From NCBI GenBank assembly GCA_905182985.1, contig CAJJDN010000072.1, forward strand, positions 241,792 to 305,791: DNA of 64,000 bases, given 5' to 3'. This DNA is from Paramecium sonneborni. Taxonomy: Eukaryota; Ciliophora; Oligohymenophorea; Peniculida; Parameciidae. The first letter of the stretch is position 1. The number at the start of each line of letters is the position of its first letter. The notes under the pieces were generated by a model that saw only the letters and a program-made list of their open reading frames with translations, made no database searches and was not told where the DNA came from. The translations under genes were made by a program, and so were the position numbers. Below, piece by piece: positions 1 through 12,677 of this stretch.

Positions 1-1185
1 TTTTTTTTATATTTACTCTTATCGAATTCATAATACTTTTATATAACAAAAATGCCCAATAAAATTATATCTTATTATTAAATTATAGTATTAATTTATT
101 CAATTATACATAATTTATAAATAAATGGAAAATTATTTATTCGCATTTTCTTGAGTTTAACAAGGATTCATAAACAAGTCTAATTGGATTAAAATATTAT
201 TCAATAAAATGGATTAAATTAAAATTTTCAAAAGTTTAATATTCTTATCAAAACAATAATTCTATCTTTTATATAAAATTGATAATTGACTTTGTTCAAC
301 TTAAACATGAAACTTAATGTATTTTTTCAATCCTAAACTGATAATATATTTGAAAGTCAAGATCAAGAAAAATATATTAAAAAATTCTGCAAAGGATTCC
401 ATTTATGTACAAACGAATGTTATTATTCTTTTTTGATCCAATTCAATATTAAAGAATTTTCTATTATTCAAACCCAATAGAGCAAAATATTTAAAAGAGA
501 AGTCATAAGATGCTTAAAAATAGATTTTATAAATAAAAAGATGAAAAAGAATAATTATACATCTTCACAAAAATTGAGCTTAAGGATAAAATGTTCAATG
601 TTGTTTTTGGTTGCTTAATTTTTAAATATGTGCAGAATGGGTTTAAGCTCAATTAATGAATTTAAGTACATTCATAAAAAATAAATTTCCAAACTAAGTA
701 TCGAATTCTTAAAAATATTCTGAAGTTATTTTCTTAAGTTGATCAAGATTAATGTGAATTTTACCAAAAAAAACGGTAACGAACTAAAAAAATAGTTGAA
801 AACGAGAGAGTTACGTTTTAGAATTAATAAACTATAAATAGACAATTAGATATTTTTGGATGAAGCAAGTATTATTACAACAACTATTAGAATTTCAGAG
901 TTTGGTAATAAAAGCACATATAATATCTAAGAAAAGAAATTTGATAAAATATCTAGCACAATTTTTAGTTTAATTAAGTAAATTTTTTTATGAATGATAT
1001 TATAGATAATAATATTATCAAATCAAACACATATTTATAACAAATGTATAAAAAAGTTTACCTAATTTATATATTCTTTTTATTTGGGAAAATTTTTTTA
1101 CGTAACTTGATTAGAAAATATCAAAAAATAATATTTTTATTAATTATGTTACTATTCAATTTTTGATGTTAATAAGTATTCTACT
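1..1185 (+). repeat. Left arm of 1,185-bp inverted repeat
   Basis: The reverse complement of this stretch reappears at 6514-7698. I compared both ends and several internal blocks and saw no mismatch. The arms enclose 5,328 bp. The left arm starts at base 1 of the window, so the repeat may run further left. No gene is evident inside the arm; it is AT-rich and looks like spacer. Seen directly; whether it is a genomic palindrome or an assembly fold-back is open. Confidence 0.93.
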
Positions 1186-1684
1186 CATTCTTCAAAGAAT
1201 TCTTCATTAAATTGCAGAATCTTTTTTTGAACCATCATTATTTATTGTTGTCTATTAAGAATAAAATATTTGAATGAATCATTTTTTTTACATTCTGATT
1301 TTAGTAAACAAAATTATTTATTTTATATATAATATTTATTGAGAAAAATATTAGATAAACTCTTATGATAAGTTAGAAACAAAATAAAGATCTCAAACCA
1401 GTGTATCAAATAAAATTAAAATAAAAACATTTAATCCTATAAAAGTGAACAAAATAAATTTGGAATATTCTAAAATAAATCTCTGAATTGTTAAAAATGT
1501 TTAATTCATTGAGTTATTTTGTTATAATATAATATCTATTATTCTTGTTAATTGAAAGTAAAATTTTGAATACAAAATGTGTTTTTTTAGTGTATTGATT
1601 TCTAAAAAAGAATCAACACGTTGTAGATTTACTCTATTTGTATAATTAAGTTTTGAAATTACTTGAAATTTAGTATAATTAAAT
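1186..1684. other. Spacer upstream of the MAP kinase gene
   Basis: About 500 bp of AT-rich DNA between the inner end of the inverted repeat and the MAP kinase start. Open stretches on the minus strand at 1522-1982 are reverse shadows of the kinase and its leader. No separate gene is seen. Confidence 0.5.
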
Positions 1685-2887
<1,203 letters not shown>

Positions 2888-2964
2888 AATAACTATTAAT
2901 TTTAATTTTCATTTCTACTAAAGATCAAATATTTTGTGATTCCAATATCCTTAATATTCTTATT

Positions 2965-4464
2965 TCATCTAATTTATCTCTTTTATGATATTTCTAAAAA
3001 TAATTAAAATTTTTACTCTGTAGATTATTAAAGATTCTTATTACTTGATTTCCATAATTCCCATATCACTTATTATCCCATCTATTAGTTATTATCTTAA
3101 TATTAATCATAGATGCCTTAACAATCTTGAAGGAAAGGTTAGATTATTTCAAAAAAGGGTTTAAAAGTAGGTCTAAAATTAAATGTATGAATTGATAGGA
3201 GACAATGGATCACTAAGGATCTCAAAATATTTATTTATCGAATCCCTAAAGGACAATTTTATAACTCTTTTGATACTTTTGATATTTCATCAAGTTATTA
3301 ATATATTTAATCATTTTAAATTTGTTTTTTTATTAATTCACTCACACTATTGTAATGAGGAAATATACTATTAAAAGTTCCTTAAATTCTATGAAATTCC
3401 TCTTACAAAATAACTAAATTTGGTTTAAGATTGATATTTGGTAACTCTTTGCATTAAATTACCCTATTTAAATTAATTGATAATGCATCTAGTTTAGAGA
3501 TTAATTAATCATCAATGAAATTCTAAATAACATATTATATATCTTACATATTATTATCTATTACTATCAAATAAATTTATTATATCAGATATGCAAGCAT
3601 CCACTTTAGATAGCATTAATAAAACTTGCTTTTAAGTGTTATTCTTTTATTCGAATTGCACTTCCTGTTCATGTAATTATTATGATTAAATGTATCTTAA
3701 CCGTTCTAGCTGTTTATCACAAAAGGTATTAATTTTATAAGCACCATCAAATGTTTCTTATATGTTCTCCATTGCTTCTTTCAAAGTAATAAGCTTGTTA
3801 TAAAATGCTATACTTAATTTTCCAATTCATATTAAATTTATCTTGTTAATTAAACTAGCTAACTCATTCGAAAAATTTATTATTGTTTGCTTATAATATT
3901 TTATGACAGTATTAAGAATCGTCTTTAATTGTAATGCAAAGTACTTTTGATTATTTTTTCATTTAACACTCTATTTAAATAATAATCTATATCATACTCT
4001 TAATATTCCCTATTTTAGTTTTTCATTTATATTAATTCCGACTCATAGGTTTTTACTTTGTCATTTAAAAGTTATATTTCTCTCTATTTTTCCTTCAATT
4101 TAATTTATAATTATCTTTCATTTAAAGTTGAAGTAATTTTAGAAGACTCTGCTTAAGAAAAATTATTTTATTGGGTTATTTCTTCTTTTTTTATTTATGT
4201 TTATTTTTCGAAGCCAAAATGTTTTTCAGCTTCTTTTGTTAATGGTGGTTTCCCTTATTTCTTTTCTTATTATTTTGCAAGTGGAAGCTTTTTATTTAAA
4301 CTTGTAGACTTTTAATCTGATCTTTAAGCATTTGAAGCTTTACTAATTAAATCACTTGTGCTTAACCCCTCATTCTCTTAAATAAATTAATTAACTTTTT
4401 CTTCTAATTGTTTTTTTTCCAGCTTAGAATTGCTTAAGTTTGAATTGTTTTTTTTAGATTGCAT
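2965..4464 (-). CDS. Coiled-coil protein, unknown function
   Basis: Convergent with the MAP kinase, 77 bp away. About 484 aa after two introns at 3794-3813 (20 nt) and 3523-3547 (25 nt). The N-terminal third is rich in K, E, Q and N with repeated KLEKKQLEEK-like charge patterns typical of coiled coil; the middle contains leucine/isoleucine heptads, and no enzyme motif is visible. The 20-nt intron is the weakest part: without it the frame meets a TGA, and an overlapping frame in the same stretch also looks protein-like. The last 60-70 codons are less convincing. I do not recognise a family. Confidence 0.6.
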
Positions 4465-6299
4465 ATAAAAAATATAATTATAAGAAAATATTTTCCTTAT
4501 GAATTTTTTCAAATTTGACTCTTCGAATTCTGGTTTTCTTGTTAGATCGAATAGGACTAACAAAATTTTATGGGAATTAAATTAATGATTTAATTTGATC
4601 CATTATTTCATTTCTACTTCTTAGATTTTAAGTTAAAAGATCCTTTATTGATTAGAAATAAATTTGTAAATAAAAGAAATATGATCATAAAAATCTCTTA
4701 ATTTGACTGTTTAAATCTTATTTTCAGACCTATAATTGGAAATTAATATCATATTAAAATACAAATCAAATAATTCAAGATTTATTTTTTTAATTTAAAA
4801 ATCAATATCTATTTAATAAAAAAGGAATTGAAAATATGTATAACTTTACAAAATATGAATTTTTTATAATATATAGAGGAATTTAACCTTAAAGAACCTA
4901 ATCTTATTTTTTTCTCTTTGTGCAAATAACATTGTAAATTTGCACATAAACTGTAGTTACATTTATGTATATTTTTGATAAAATTTTATTTTTTCCTTAT
5001 CAAAAAAAAATCATTGTGATACATAAATTAAAAAGAGTATAATAAGAAAGGATCCTTATTGTTACTCCATAATTGATATTTTCTTTACTTAATTAGATCG
5101 TTTACAAAAATTGTTTTAAATAGCATTGATTTTAATTATTTATAAAACCTTTTGCAGAATTTAAACATCTTAGCCGAGAAAATACTTATTTTTTATTTAA
5201 ACACCTATAATCATAAGTGATGGTTCGATTAAAGTTTCTTAACTAAGTGCATGAATATCCTTCTGTTTTTTGTATTGTTTTCAAAAATTTTAAATTATTA
5301 TTTATTATTGTTCCCTTTTGATAAGTAATATTTTTGGACTTCCAATCAATTGATTATTTAAATGAAGTAAATATGAAATTAACATATCTTTTTTATGAAG
5401 ATCAAATGGCATCACCTACTTTAACTTAAATTAAATATTATAAATAGTTTATAAATAAATATTATGATTTAAACTCAAATCAAAATGAAAAGCTCTTGGT
5501 TAAAAATTTATGATAGGATAAAAATCTATAATTTCAGTGATTTTAAGTTTTTGATTGGATAAAATTTTAACAAAAAAATATCTCAATAGGTAAACTTTAG
5601 GAGGAAAATTTAAATGGATATTAAATAAAATTTTATTTTTTTAATTTTCTTAAGATATAATATAGTTTTATTTAACAATAATTATTTAAATAAGATCAAG
5701 CAATAGAGTTTTAAATAAGTTTTAGATGCTTAAAAACAGCTCAATTTAATAAAATTGAAAAAATAATTTAATTTTTTATAAATAAAAATGTGATTATTAA
5801 AACTCAATTCTTTGTATTATAGAAAGATATTTTAATTAAATATTAAATTAGCTTGGGAATAAAAAAGGAGAGATAACAGATTTTTGAAAATACGTAAAAA
5901 GAATATAAGAATTAAAATGAGATTTATAAAAGCATAAAAATATATGGTAAATTCTTTGTGTTTATCTTTTAAATTCAAGATTCCATGCAGAAAAAATGGG
6001 AAAGCATGGTATTAAAGATTTTCAAATAAAAATGTTTAAGGATGCATAATAAATTCATTCGAAATAAATTTGAGATGTTTCAAGTCAAAGTTACAAAAAG
6101 TTTCAAGAATACCTTTAGTGTAGATTCTAATTTTCCATCTCGAATATATAATGCAATAGAGGAAAGTAATTATAAAATTTTATAACAATGTAAAACTAAT
6201 AGATCTATTTTAAATTTAAATTTTATAACAAATTTAAAGAAGAAAATTATGAAAGAAATTAAAAGTATAATTATAGAAATGTTCTATTTTTCAAGATAA
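4465..6299. other. Gene-poor AT-rich stretch, possibly decayed
   Basis: No confident gene. One open frame in the ciliate code begins with ATG at 5475 and runs about 100 codons, but its composition (F, I, K, N, Q) is what chance gives in DNA this AT-rich. The last 300 bp may hold the ruined 5' part of the aspartic protease described next. No repeat other than A/T runs was seen. Confidence 0.4.
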
Positions 6300-6550
6300 G
6301 AAGGATCTAGAACTTCAGAATTAACTTTTGGTGGATGGAATTAAGATCATTTTTAAGGAGAATTGCATTTTCATAATGTCGCAAATAAATTTTCTTGGTT
6401 ATTGGAAGTAAATAATATTTAAATAAATGGAAAAGATATTTTGGTTTATCTAAAGGGGGTTGCAGCGTAATAGCAGATACTAGTAAAATGGGTGATACAA
6501 AAATGACCAATCTAGTAGAATACTTATTAACATCAAAAATTGAATAGTAA
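6300..6550 (+). pseudogene. Aspartic protease (pepsin A1) fragment, broken
   Basis: One frame reads SELTFGGWNQDHF, GELHF and WLLEVNNIQINGKDI, which matches the stretch of pepsin/cathepsin D enzymes just before the second catalytic aspartate (SELTxGG, GxxxxxxV, W.IxxxxxxVNG). One base out of frame it continues GGCSVIADTS, matching the conserved GGCxAIxDTG around the second active-site Asp. Here DTG is DTS, and the flap-side residues after it are not conserved. The frame change, lost glycine and absence of a clear N-terminal lobe upstream mark it as a relic. The inverted-repeat boundary at 6514 falls inside the fragment. Homology is inferred from motifs only. Confidence 0.66.
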
Positions 6551-7698
6551 CATAATTAATAAAAATATTATTTTTTGATATTTTCTAATCAAGTTACGTA
6601 AAAAAATTTTCCCAAATAAAAAGAATATATAAATTAGGTAAACTTTTTTATACATTTGTTATAAATATGTGTTTGATTTGATAATATTATTATCTATAAT
6701 ATCATTCATAAAAAAATTTACTTAATTAAACTAAAAATTGTGCTAGATATTTTATCAAATTTCTTTTCTTAGATATTATATGTGCTTTTATTACCAAACT
6801 CTGAAATTCTAATAGTTGTTGTAATAATACTTGCTTCATCCAAAAATATCTAATTGTCTATTTATAGTTTATTAATTCTAAAACGTAACTCTCTCGTTTT
6901 CAACTATTTTTTTAGTTCGTTACCGTTTTTTTTGGTAAAATTCACATTAATCTTGATCAACTTAAGAAAATAACTTCAGAATATTTTTAAGAATTCGATA
7001 CTTAGTTTGGAAATTTATTTTTTATGAATGTACTTAAATTCATTAATTGAGCTTAAACCCATTCTGCACATATTTAAAAATTAAGCAACCAAAAACAACA
7101 TTGAACATTTTATCCTTAAGCTCAATTTTTGTGAAGATGTATAATTATTCTTTTTCATCTTTTTATTTATAAAATCTATTTTTAAGCATCTTATGACTTC
7201 TCTTTTAAATATTTTGCTCTATTGGGTTTGAATAATAGAAAATTCTTTAATATTGAATTGGATCAAAAAAGAATAATAACATTCGTTTGTACATAAATGG
7301 AATCCTTTGCAGAATTTTTTAATATATTTTTCTTGATCTTGACTTTCAAATATATTATCAGTTTAGGATTGAAAAAATACATTAAGTTTCATGTTTAAGT
7401 TGAACAAAGTCAATTATCAATTTTATATAAAAGATAGAATTATTGTTTTGATAAGAATATTAAACTTTTGAAAATTTTAATTTAATCCATTTTATTGAAT
7501 AATATTTTAATCCAATTAGACTTGTTTATGAATCCTTGTTAAACTCAAGAAAATGCGAATAAATAATTTTCCATTTATTTATAAATTATGTATAATTGAA
7601 TAAATTAATACTATAATTTAATAATAAGATATAATTTTATTGGGCATTTTTGTTATATAAAAGTATTATGAATTCGATAAGAGTAAATATAAAAAAAA
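6514..7698 (-). repeat. Right arm of 1,185-bp inverted repeat
   Basis: Reverse complement of 1-1185. Its outer end is a run of nine A immediately before the ATG of the gene at 7699, so the whole upstream region of that gene is part of the repeat. If the repeat continues left of the window, that gene would be duplicated in inverted order too. Confidence 0.93.
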
Positions 7699-8354
7699 AT
7701 GAAAAAATGGAATTAAGATAGCTTAGGTGATATTAACTTTGATGAAGATTAACTTGAGAGTTTGGCTTATTAAGTACCCAAAAACTTTTTGAATATTGAT
7801 TCATACTCTTACCCTGATTATTAAAATAACTATTATGAAGCCGAAGAAGATTCAAATATTGAGGATCAAAAGCCCAGCACTTAAATAATTTAAGATAATT
7901 CTAAGAAACATATTGTACCTAAAATTGTAAAATTAATCCAAAAAGATGAAAAATAACTCAAGAAGCCTATTCAAATAAATCAAGAGATAAAACAATAAGA
8001 ACAAAACAATGAAATATTTATGCTTCCTGGAGAGAGTAAAAACATTCCTAAAAATTATACAAGAGCCCTAAAACATTTTATTAGTATATATTTATAAAAA
8101 ATTTAGGTATCCATTTTTCATAAACGATTATAAATCAGAATCCTGAAATAAAGAAGTTCTTAGCTACTAAACCTGAGAAAGCGTGTAAATAAACATTAGA
8201 AAGTTCATTGAAAAGTTGTGTTAAGTTAAAATAAATAGCATAAATGTTTTTTGGACAATATTTGTGGGGAAGTATTTTTTTAGAAGAAAACAAAGTTGAA
8301 GTGGAACCATACTTTAGATTTAATAAAGTTTGGTTTAGATCAAAAAAGTAATGA
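7699..8354 (+). CDS. Hypothetical protein, Gln/Asn-rich
   Basis: About 210 aa with one 23-nt intron (8084-8106). The first 120 residues are acidic and rich in Q, N, D and Y, with little predicted structure. The last 80 (starting near MLPGESKNIPKNYTRALK) are more ordered, with a KKFLATKPEKACK stretch and an aromatic tail. No known domain recognised. The ATG follows the A-run at the edge of the inverted repeat. The frame is closed by TGA only after the intron is removed, which supports the model. Convergent with BRF1, 75 bp away. Confidence 0.72.
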
Positions 8355-8429
8355 AAATGATCATTAAAAATATTATAATCTAAAATTTCATAAAATTTGG
8401 ATAATAAAAATGAATAAATCTGGATCTTC

Positions 8430-9776
8430 TCAATAATTATATTTTGAAAATAGATTATGAACAGCTTGTTCATTTATTCCATCATTTAGATAATTTTTTT
8501 TAACCGATTCTTCAGGGGTTGCAAAAGATTATTCAACTTTCACTTTTTTTTTACCTTAATTTTATTGTCTATTTCCATTCTAAGAATTCCGTTATTATTA
8601 TTCTTGTTTTTTTTTCTCTTTAATTTATTAATCATAAATGTATTCTTTGTACATTGCTTACCATACTAACTACTTACATGCTTTTTCCTATTCATTTAAG
8701 ATATACTCTTATTGATCTGACTCACTCAAAGAGGATAAAATTTCACAATCCTTTTATTCTTTGACTACCTCAGAAATTGATGGAGGGTATTCTTATTTCA
8801 AATTATTTTCTTATTTATATATTTCAGGCTAGACCTTTAGCAATTCTATCATTTCCAATGCTTTTTTCAATGTACTTTCTTCTAATTATTTAATTTCTTC
8901 TTCTGTCAACCCTTTTCGCATTTCTTCTTCTTATTATTTAATTCTTCTGTATGAAGGTGGATCATTTACTGGTCCAGGAATTCCAGTTTCAATATTTTCA
9001 ATTTGTTCAAATTATTCTCTTGTCAACTATGATAATCCAGTTTAATTAAATTCAGCTAATCTTTTTCTAATAGTTTCATCACAAACTTGAACAGTTTTAC
9101 AAACTTAAGAAGTTGAAACATTTTCTCCATGAAATCTTGCAGATATTAATAATGCTGCTCCACATAAAGATGATGGTCTTCTTCCATAAGCCATCCAATC
9201 TAACATCATTCTTTTTATTAATTTCATTGCTGTATCAACTATATTTTTATGCTTATCTCGACTAGACATTATTCAAATTTAAATACCTTATTTCCAATAA
9301 ACGTACAAACTTAGGTATGTATATTGAAGGATCTAAATATTATAAACTTTTTGCTAATTGAACAATTTAGGGAACCTTTGCATCAACTCTAACAAATTTT
9401 AATAATTTCAAATAGCATTTTGCTACTTTGGTTGCAGAATCCTTTTTTATCAATTCTGAAATCTCTATTAACAAATAAGGGGCATTTTTACATCGAAAAC
9501 CAAAATATAATGCTTTTAAAAATTGTTAAATTTATTACCTGCTCCAGCAAAATATTATCCATTTCTGATTGCAGTTTCACTTTTATAAAATTTTAATAGT
9601 CTTCTAGCTATTTCAAATGCTTCTCTATACTCCTCATCTACAGCTAACTCTGAATCTAATTATTTTAAGGTTTTTTCAGTTTCATGAGGTAATTAATCTT
9701 CTTCAAAACGGTGCTCTTTTTAATGAGTCAGCTATCCACCTTAATTAAAGTCTGCTTATTCACAATATTCTGACAT
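8430..9776 (-). CDS. BRF1: TFIIIB subunit BRF1
   Basis: TFIIB-related factor that places RNA polymerase III on tRNA and 5S genes. About 431 aa; introns at 9513-9538 (26 nt) and 9262-9286 (25 nt). Two cyclin-fold repeats are visible: the first with YFGFRCKNAPYLLIEISELI, the second with the diagnostic GRRPSSLCGAALLISARFH and the VCDETIRKRLAEF helix that BRF1 shares across eukaryotes. The C-terminal third is charged and Q/K-rich. Odd point: the N-terminal zinc ribbon keeps one cysteine (EYC) and the GGQLT turn, but the other expected cysteines are missing, with histidines nearby. TFIIB itself is the alternative, but the GRRPSxLCGAAL motif favours BRF1. Confidence 0.9.
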
Positions 9777-10891
9777 TTTTTATTTAAATTAATTTATTTC
9801 TTATTTATCTATAAATTCTTAGTATTTATCCTAATTTAATTACCTTTTTTTAAAATACATAAAAGTTTAAGGCAATTTATTTCAAATAAATTGATTAAAA
9901 GAATAATTTATAGCGTCAATAATTAAATAAGTTTAGCTATTTTCAATTAATTTCAACTATTTCGAAACATTTAAAAAAAATAATAAATAAAAGTAGTTTT
10001 TATGGTTCAATTTGTTTTGTGGGATTCTGAAAAGTTTAAAATTTACTTGATTGTTCATCCAATTTATTATTTTTATAATTATAAGTATTATATTCAAGAA
10101 AAAAGGTATAGGATTAAGTTAAGCGATATAGAAGCCAATCAATAAATTATTTCTAAGTGTCTATTTTATAAATTAATTAATAAAATGATATACATATTTA
10201 ACTAATTTAACTTATTTATTAAGAACTCTTTAAAAAAGATTAAAATGAGAGTTTTTTTTTTAGTTTATTATAAATTATGATTTATGTTTTAAAAAAATAT
10301 ACTCTAAAATCTAAATTCAACTTCTAAATTGATATCAAAATTTTTTTTCAATCATTTTAGAAAATATTATTGGATATATAAATCACCTTGAATAATTTAT
10401 TTAGGATTATTGTTAAAGTAATCTAATTGATTTTGTAACTTTGAAAGTTTAAATTATTTGAAACCGAATAGAGAACTGTAAGCTTTAAAAGTAAAAGGGA
10501 AATATAAAAATAAGTTAATCATAGTAATTTAAATCATAAATGAATAAATAAACATAGAAAAAATACTGAATTAATTGAAGGAAAATAATCAGGGTATATT
10601 TAGGAAAAAAATAAATATTTAAAGTTGATTTCAATATAAGAAAAAAGAGATGTATAAATTGATTGATAGACTTCTATTTATATTGTTCAACCAGATCTTA
10701 TTGGATAAACAACAAAAATATGAGCCTAAATGTTTTGTTTTAATATTTATAAATTTATTCTATTCTCTTCTTAGATGATATAAGTATTTGATAATATGAT
10801 AAAATTATATATAAAACTTTAATAATTTGTTAGTAAGAGAACCTTTAATTGTTGTTTGCAAAAAGCTAAGATATATAATCATTAATTTTTA
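9777..10891. other. Long intergenic region
   Basis: About 1.1 kb between the divergent BRF1 and kinase genes, unusually long for this window. Very AT-rich with homopolymer runs. I see no open frame with coding-like composition, no tRNA-like fold and no repeat shared with the rest of the window. It presumably carries both promoters. Confidence 0.5.
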
Positions 10892-12443
10892 ATGTTTCCT
10901 AAATCTTGTGATGAATTATTTCAATGTCGGCTCTTTAAAAAAAAGTTTCTGGGAACTTCGACGAGATTTTTATATCTTTTTTGGGATAAAGTTGTTGTAA
11001 ATAAGGTTAGTTAATGATTAACTGTTTTAATAGGACTCTAATCGCAAGAAAGCTGATCGTATTTTTAATATAGAAAATACTAAGAGAATAGTATGGAAAT
11101 ATACTACAGAATAGCCATTAAAGTTAAAAGGAATCACATTTGACAATGGTAATGTTGAATAGGAGTACTTTGGAGAAGAAGATGTACTTCGTGAATTAAA
11201 AAAACATATTTCAAAGTTGTTCTTTTAGGCAAAAGTACAGGAAGAATATTTGGCTTTGTAAGTAATTGGATAAGGAAATTACGCTTTAGTATAAATAAAA
11301 CTCATTTATGTATAGGTTCTTGAATTATAACATTTACACTCTAATCAAAAATTTGCTTCAAAATGCATTGATAAGAAAAAACTTTAAACAATAGAATAAG
11401 GAATGGTAATCTTCTTTTTTATTTTTAATAGGAATCTGTATTGAATGAAATATAAATGATGAGAATTTTAAGTCCTCATGAGCAACTAATAAATTTGATT
11501 GAAGTTTATGAAGGAGATAATAATATATATTTAATAATGGATTTAGCTTAGGGAGGAAGCTTATATAAGGAAATGAAAAATAGGTTTACTCTTTACAATA
11601 GAAAAGAAATTTAGAAAGTATATATTAAAATTTAATTTAAAGATAATGTATTAAATATTATCTGGATTGAAATATATTCATTCTAAAGGAATTATGCATA
11701 GAGATTTAAAACCAGAAAATGTTCTTTTTAAAGAAAAAGGTAATATCGATTCTTTAACAATTGCTGATTTTGGTTTATCTGTAAAAGTTGATTCTTATCC
11801 ATATCTTTATCCTAAATGTGGTACTCCTGGCTTTGTAGCACCTGAAGTAGTTAATATGATAGATAAAACCTAATCTTATACTACAGCTTGTGACATATTC
11901 TCTGCAGGCGTTATTTTTCATATTTTACTTTTGGGAGAAGGTTTATTTGTTGGAAATGGACATCAAGAGATATTAAAAATGAATAAATAGTTTTAAGTTG
12001 ATTTTGAAAGAAATAAATATTAATAAATAGATTCTGATGCCAGAGATTTATTGTAAACTTATATTACTATAATTAGGTTTAGAATGATATCTTAAGATCC
12101 TGAATAAAGGTATACAGCAACTTAATGTCTAATTCATCCTTTTTTTCGAAATGAAAATGCTTCTTAATTTCTAATTAAAACATAAGATTCTCCAACTAAA
12201 GTTTCTTTTGATCACTATTTAGACACATATAACAGTCCTGATCAAAAATTAATGAATAAAGGTAGTAAAAACTTATCTATTGTTACTCGAACTCCAATCT
12301 ATGCCCCTAAAGCTAGTACACCTGAACTACCTAAATAAAATTCTATTATGGAAGAATTGAGTCCACTAAGTTCTTTTTCTTTAGATTAGCAACGTAATGA
12401 AAAAAACAAAGAAGATTAATTTTAATTTCCCATTACTAAATGA
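10892..12443 (+). CDS. CAMK-group serine/threonine kinase
   Basis: About 473 aa after five introns (11006-11033, 11289-11315, 11406-11431, 11618-11642, 12053-12076). An N-terminal region of about 110 residues contains VWKYTTEQPLKLKG, as in ciliate calcium-dependent kinase relatives with a PH-like lead. The kinase domain shows [17 protein letters not shown] (ATP lysine), [23 protein letters not shown] and DPEQRYTATQCL. After the kinase come about 90 residues rich in S, T, P and N with no EF-hand. Because calcium-binding loops are absent it is not a canonical CDPK; a CAMK/CDPK-related kinase is the best call. The start is the first ATG in frame. Confidence 0.88.
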
Positions 12444-12677
12444 TTATTATAAATTAAATATCTTCATTATATATTTAAAAAAAAAACATTTAATTTAGTT
12501 TTAATTTTATAATAAAAATTGATAATCTCTAATTTATTTAATATTAGAAGGTCTTCTTAAATTGAAAATTCTTGCATTATTATTTTATTAATAAAATTAT
12601 TAATCAATATCTTTTAAAATGAAATTACTTATTTATGTAAAAAAACTAATAAATTAAAAAATACTCAAATCAAAAAA

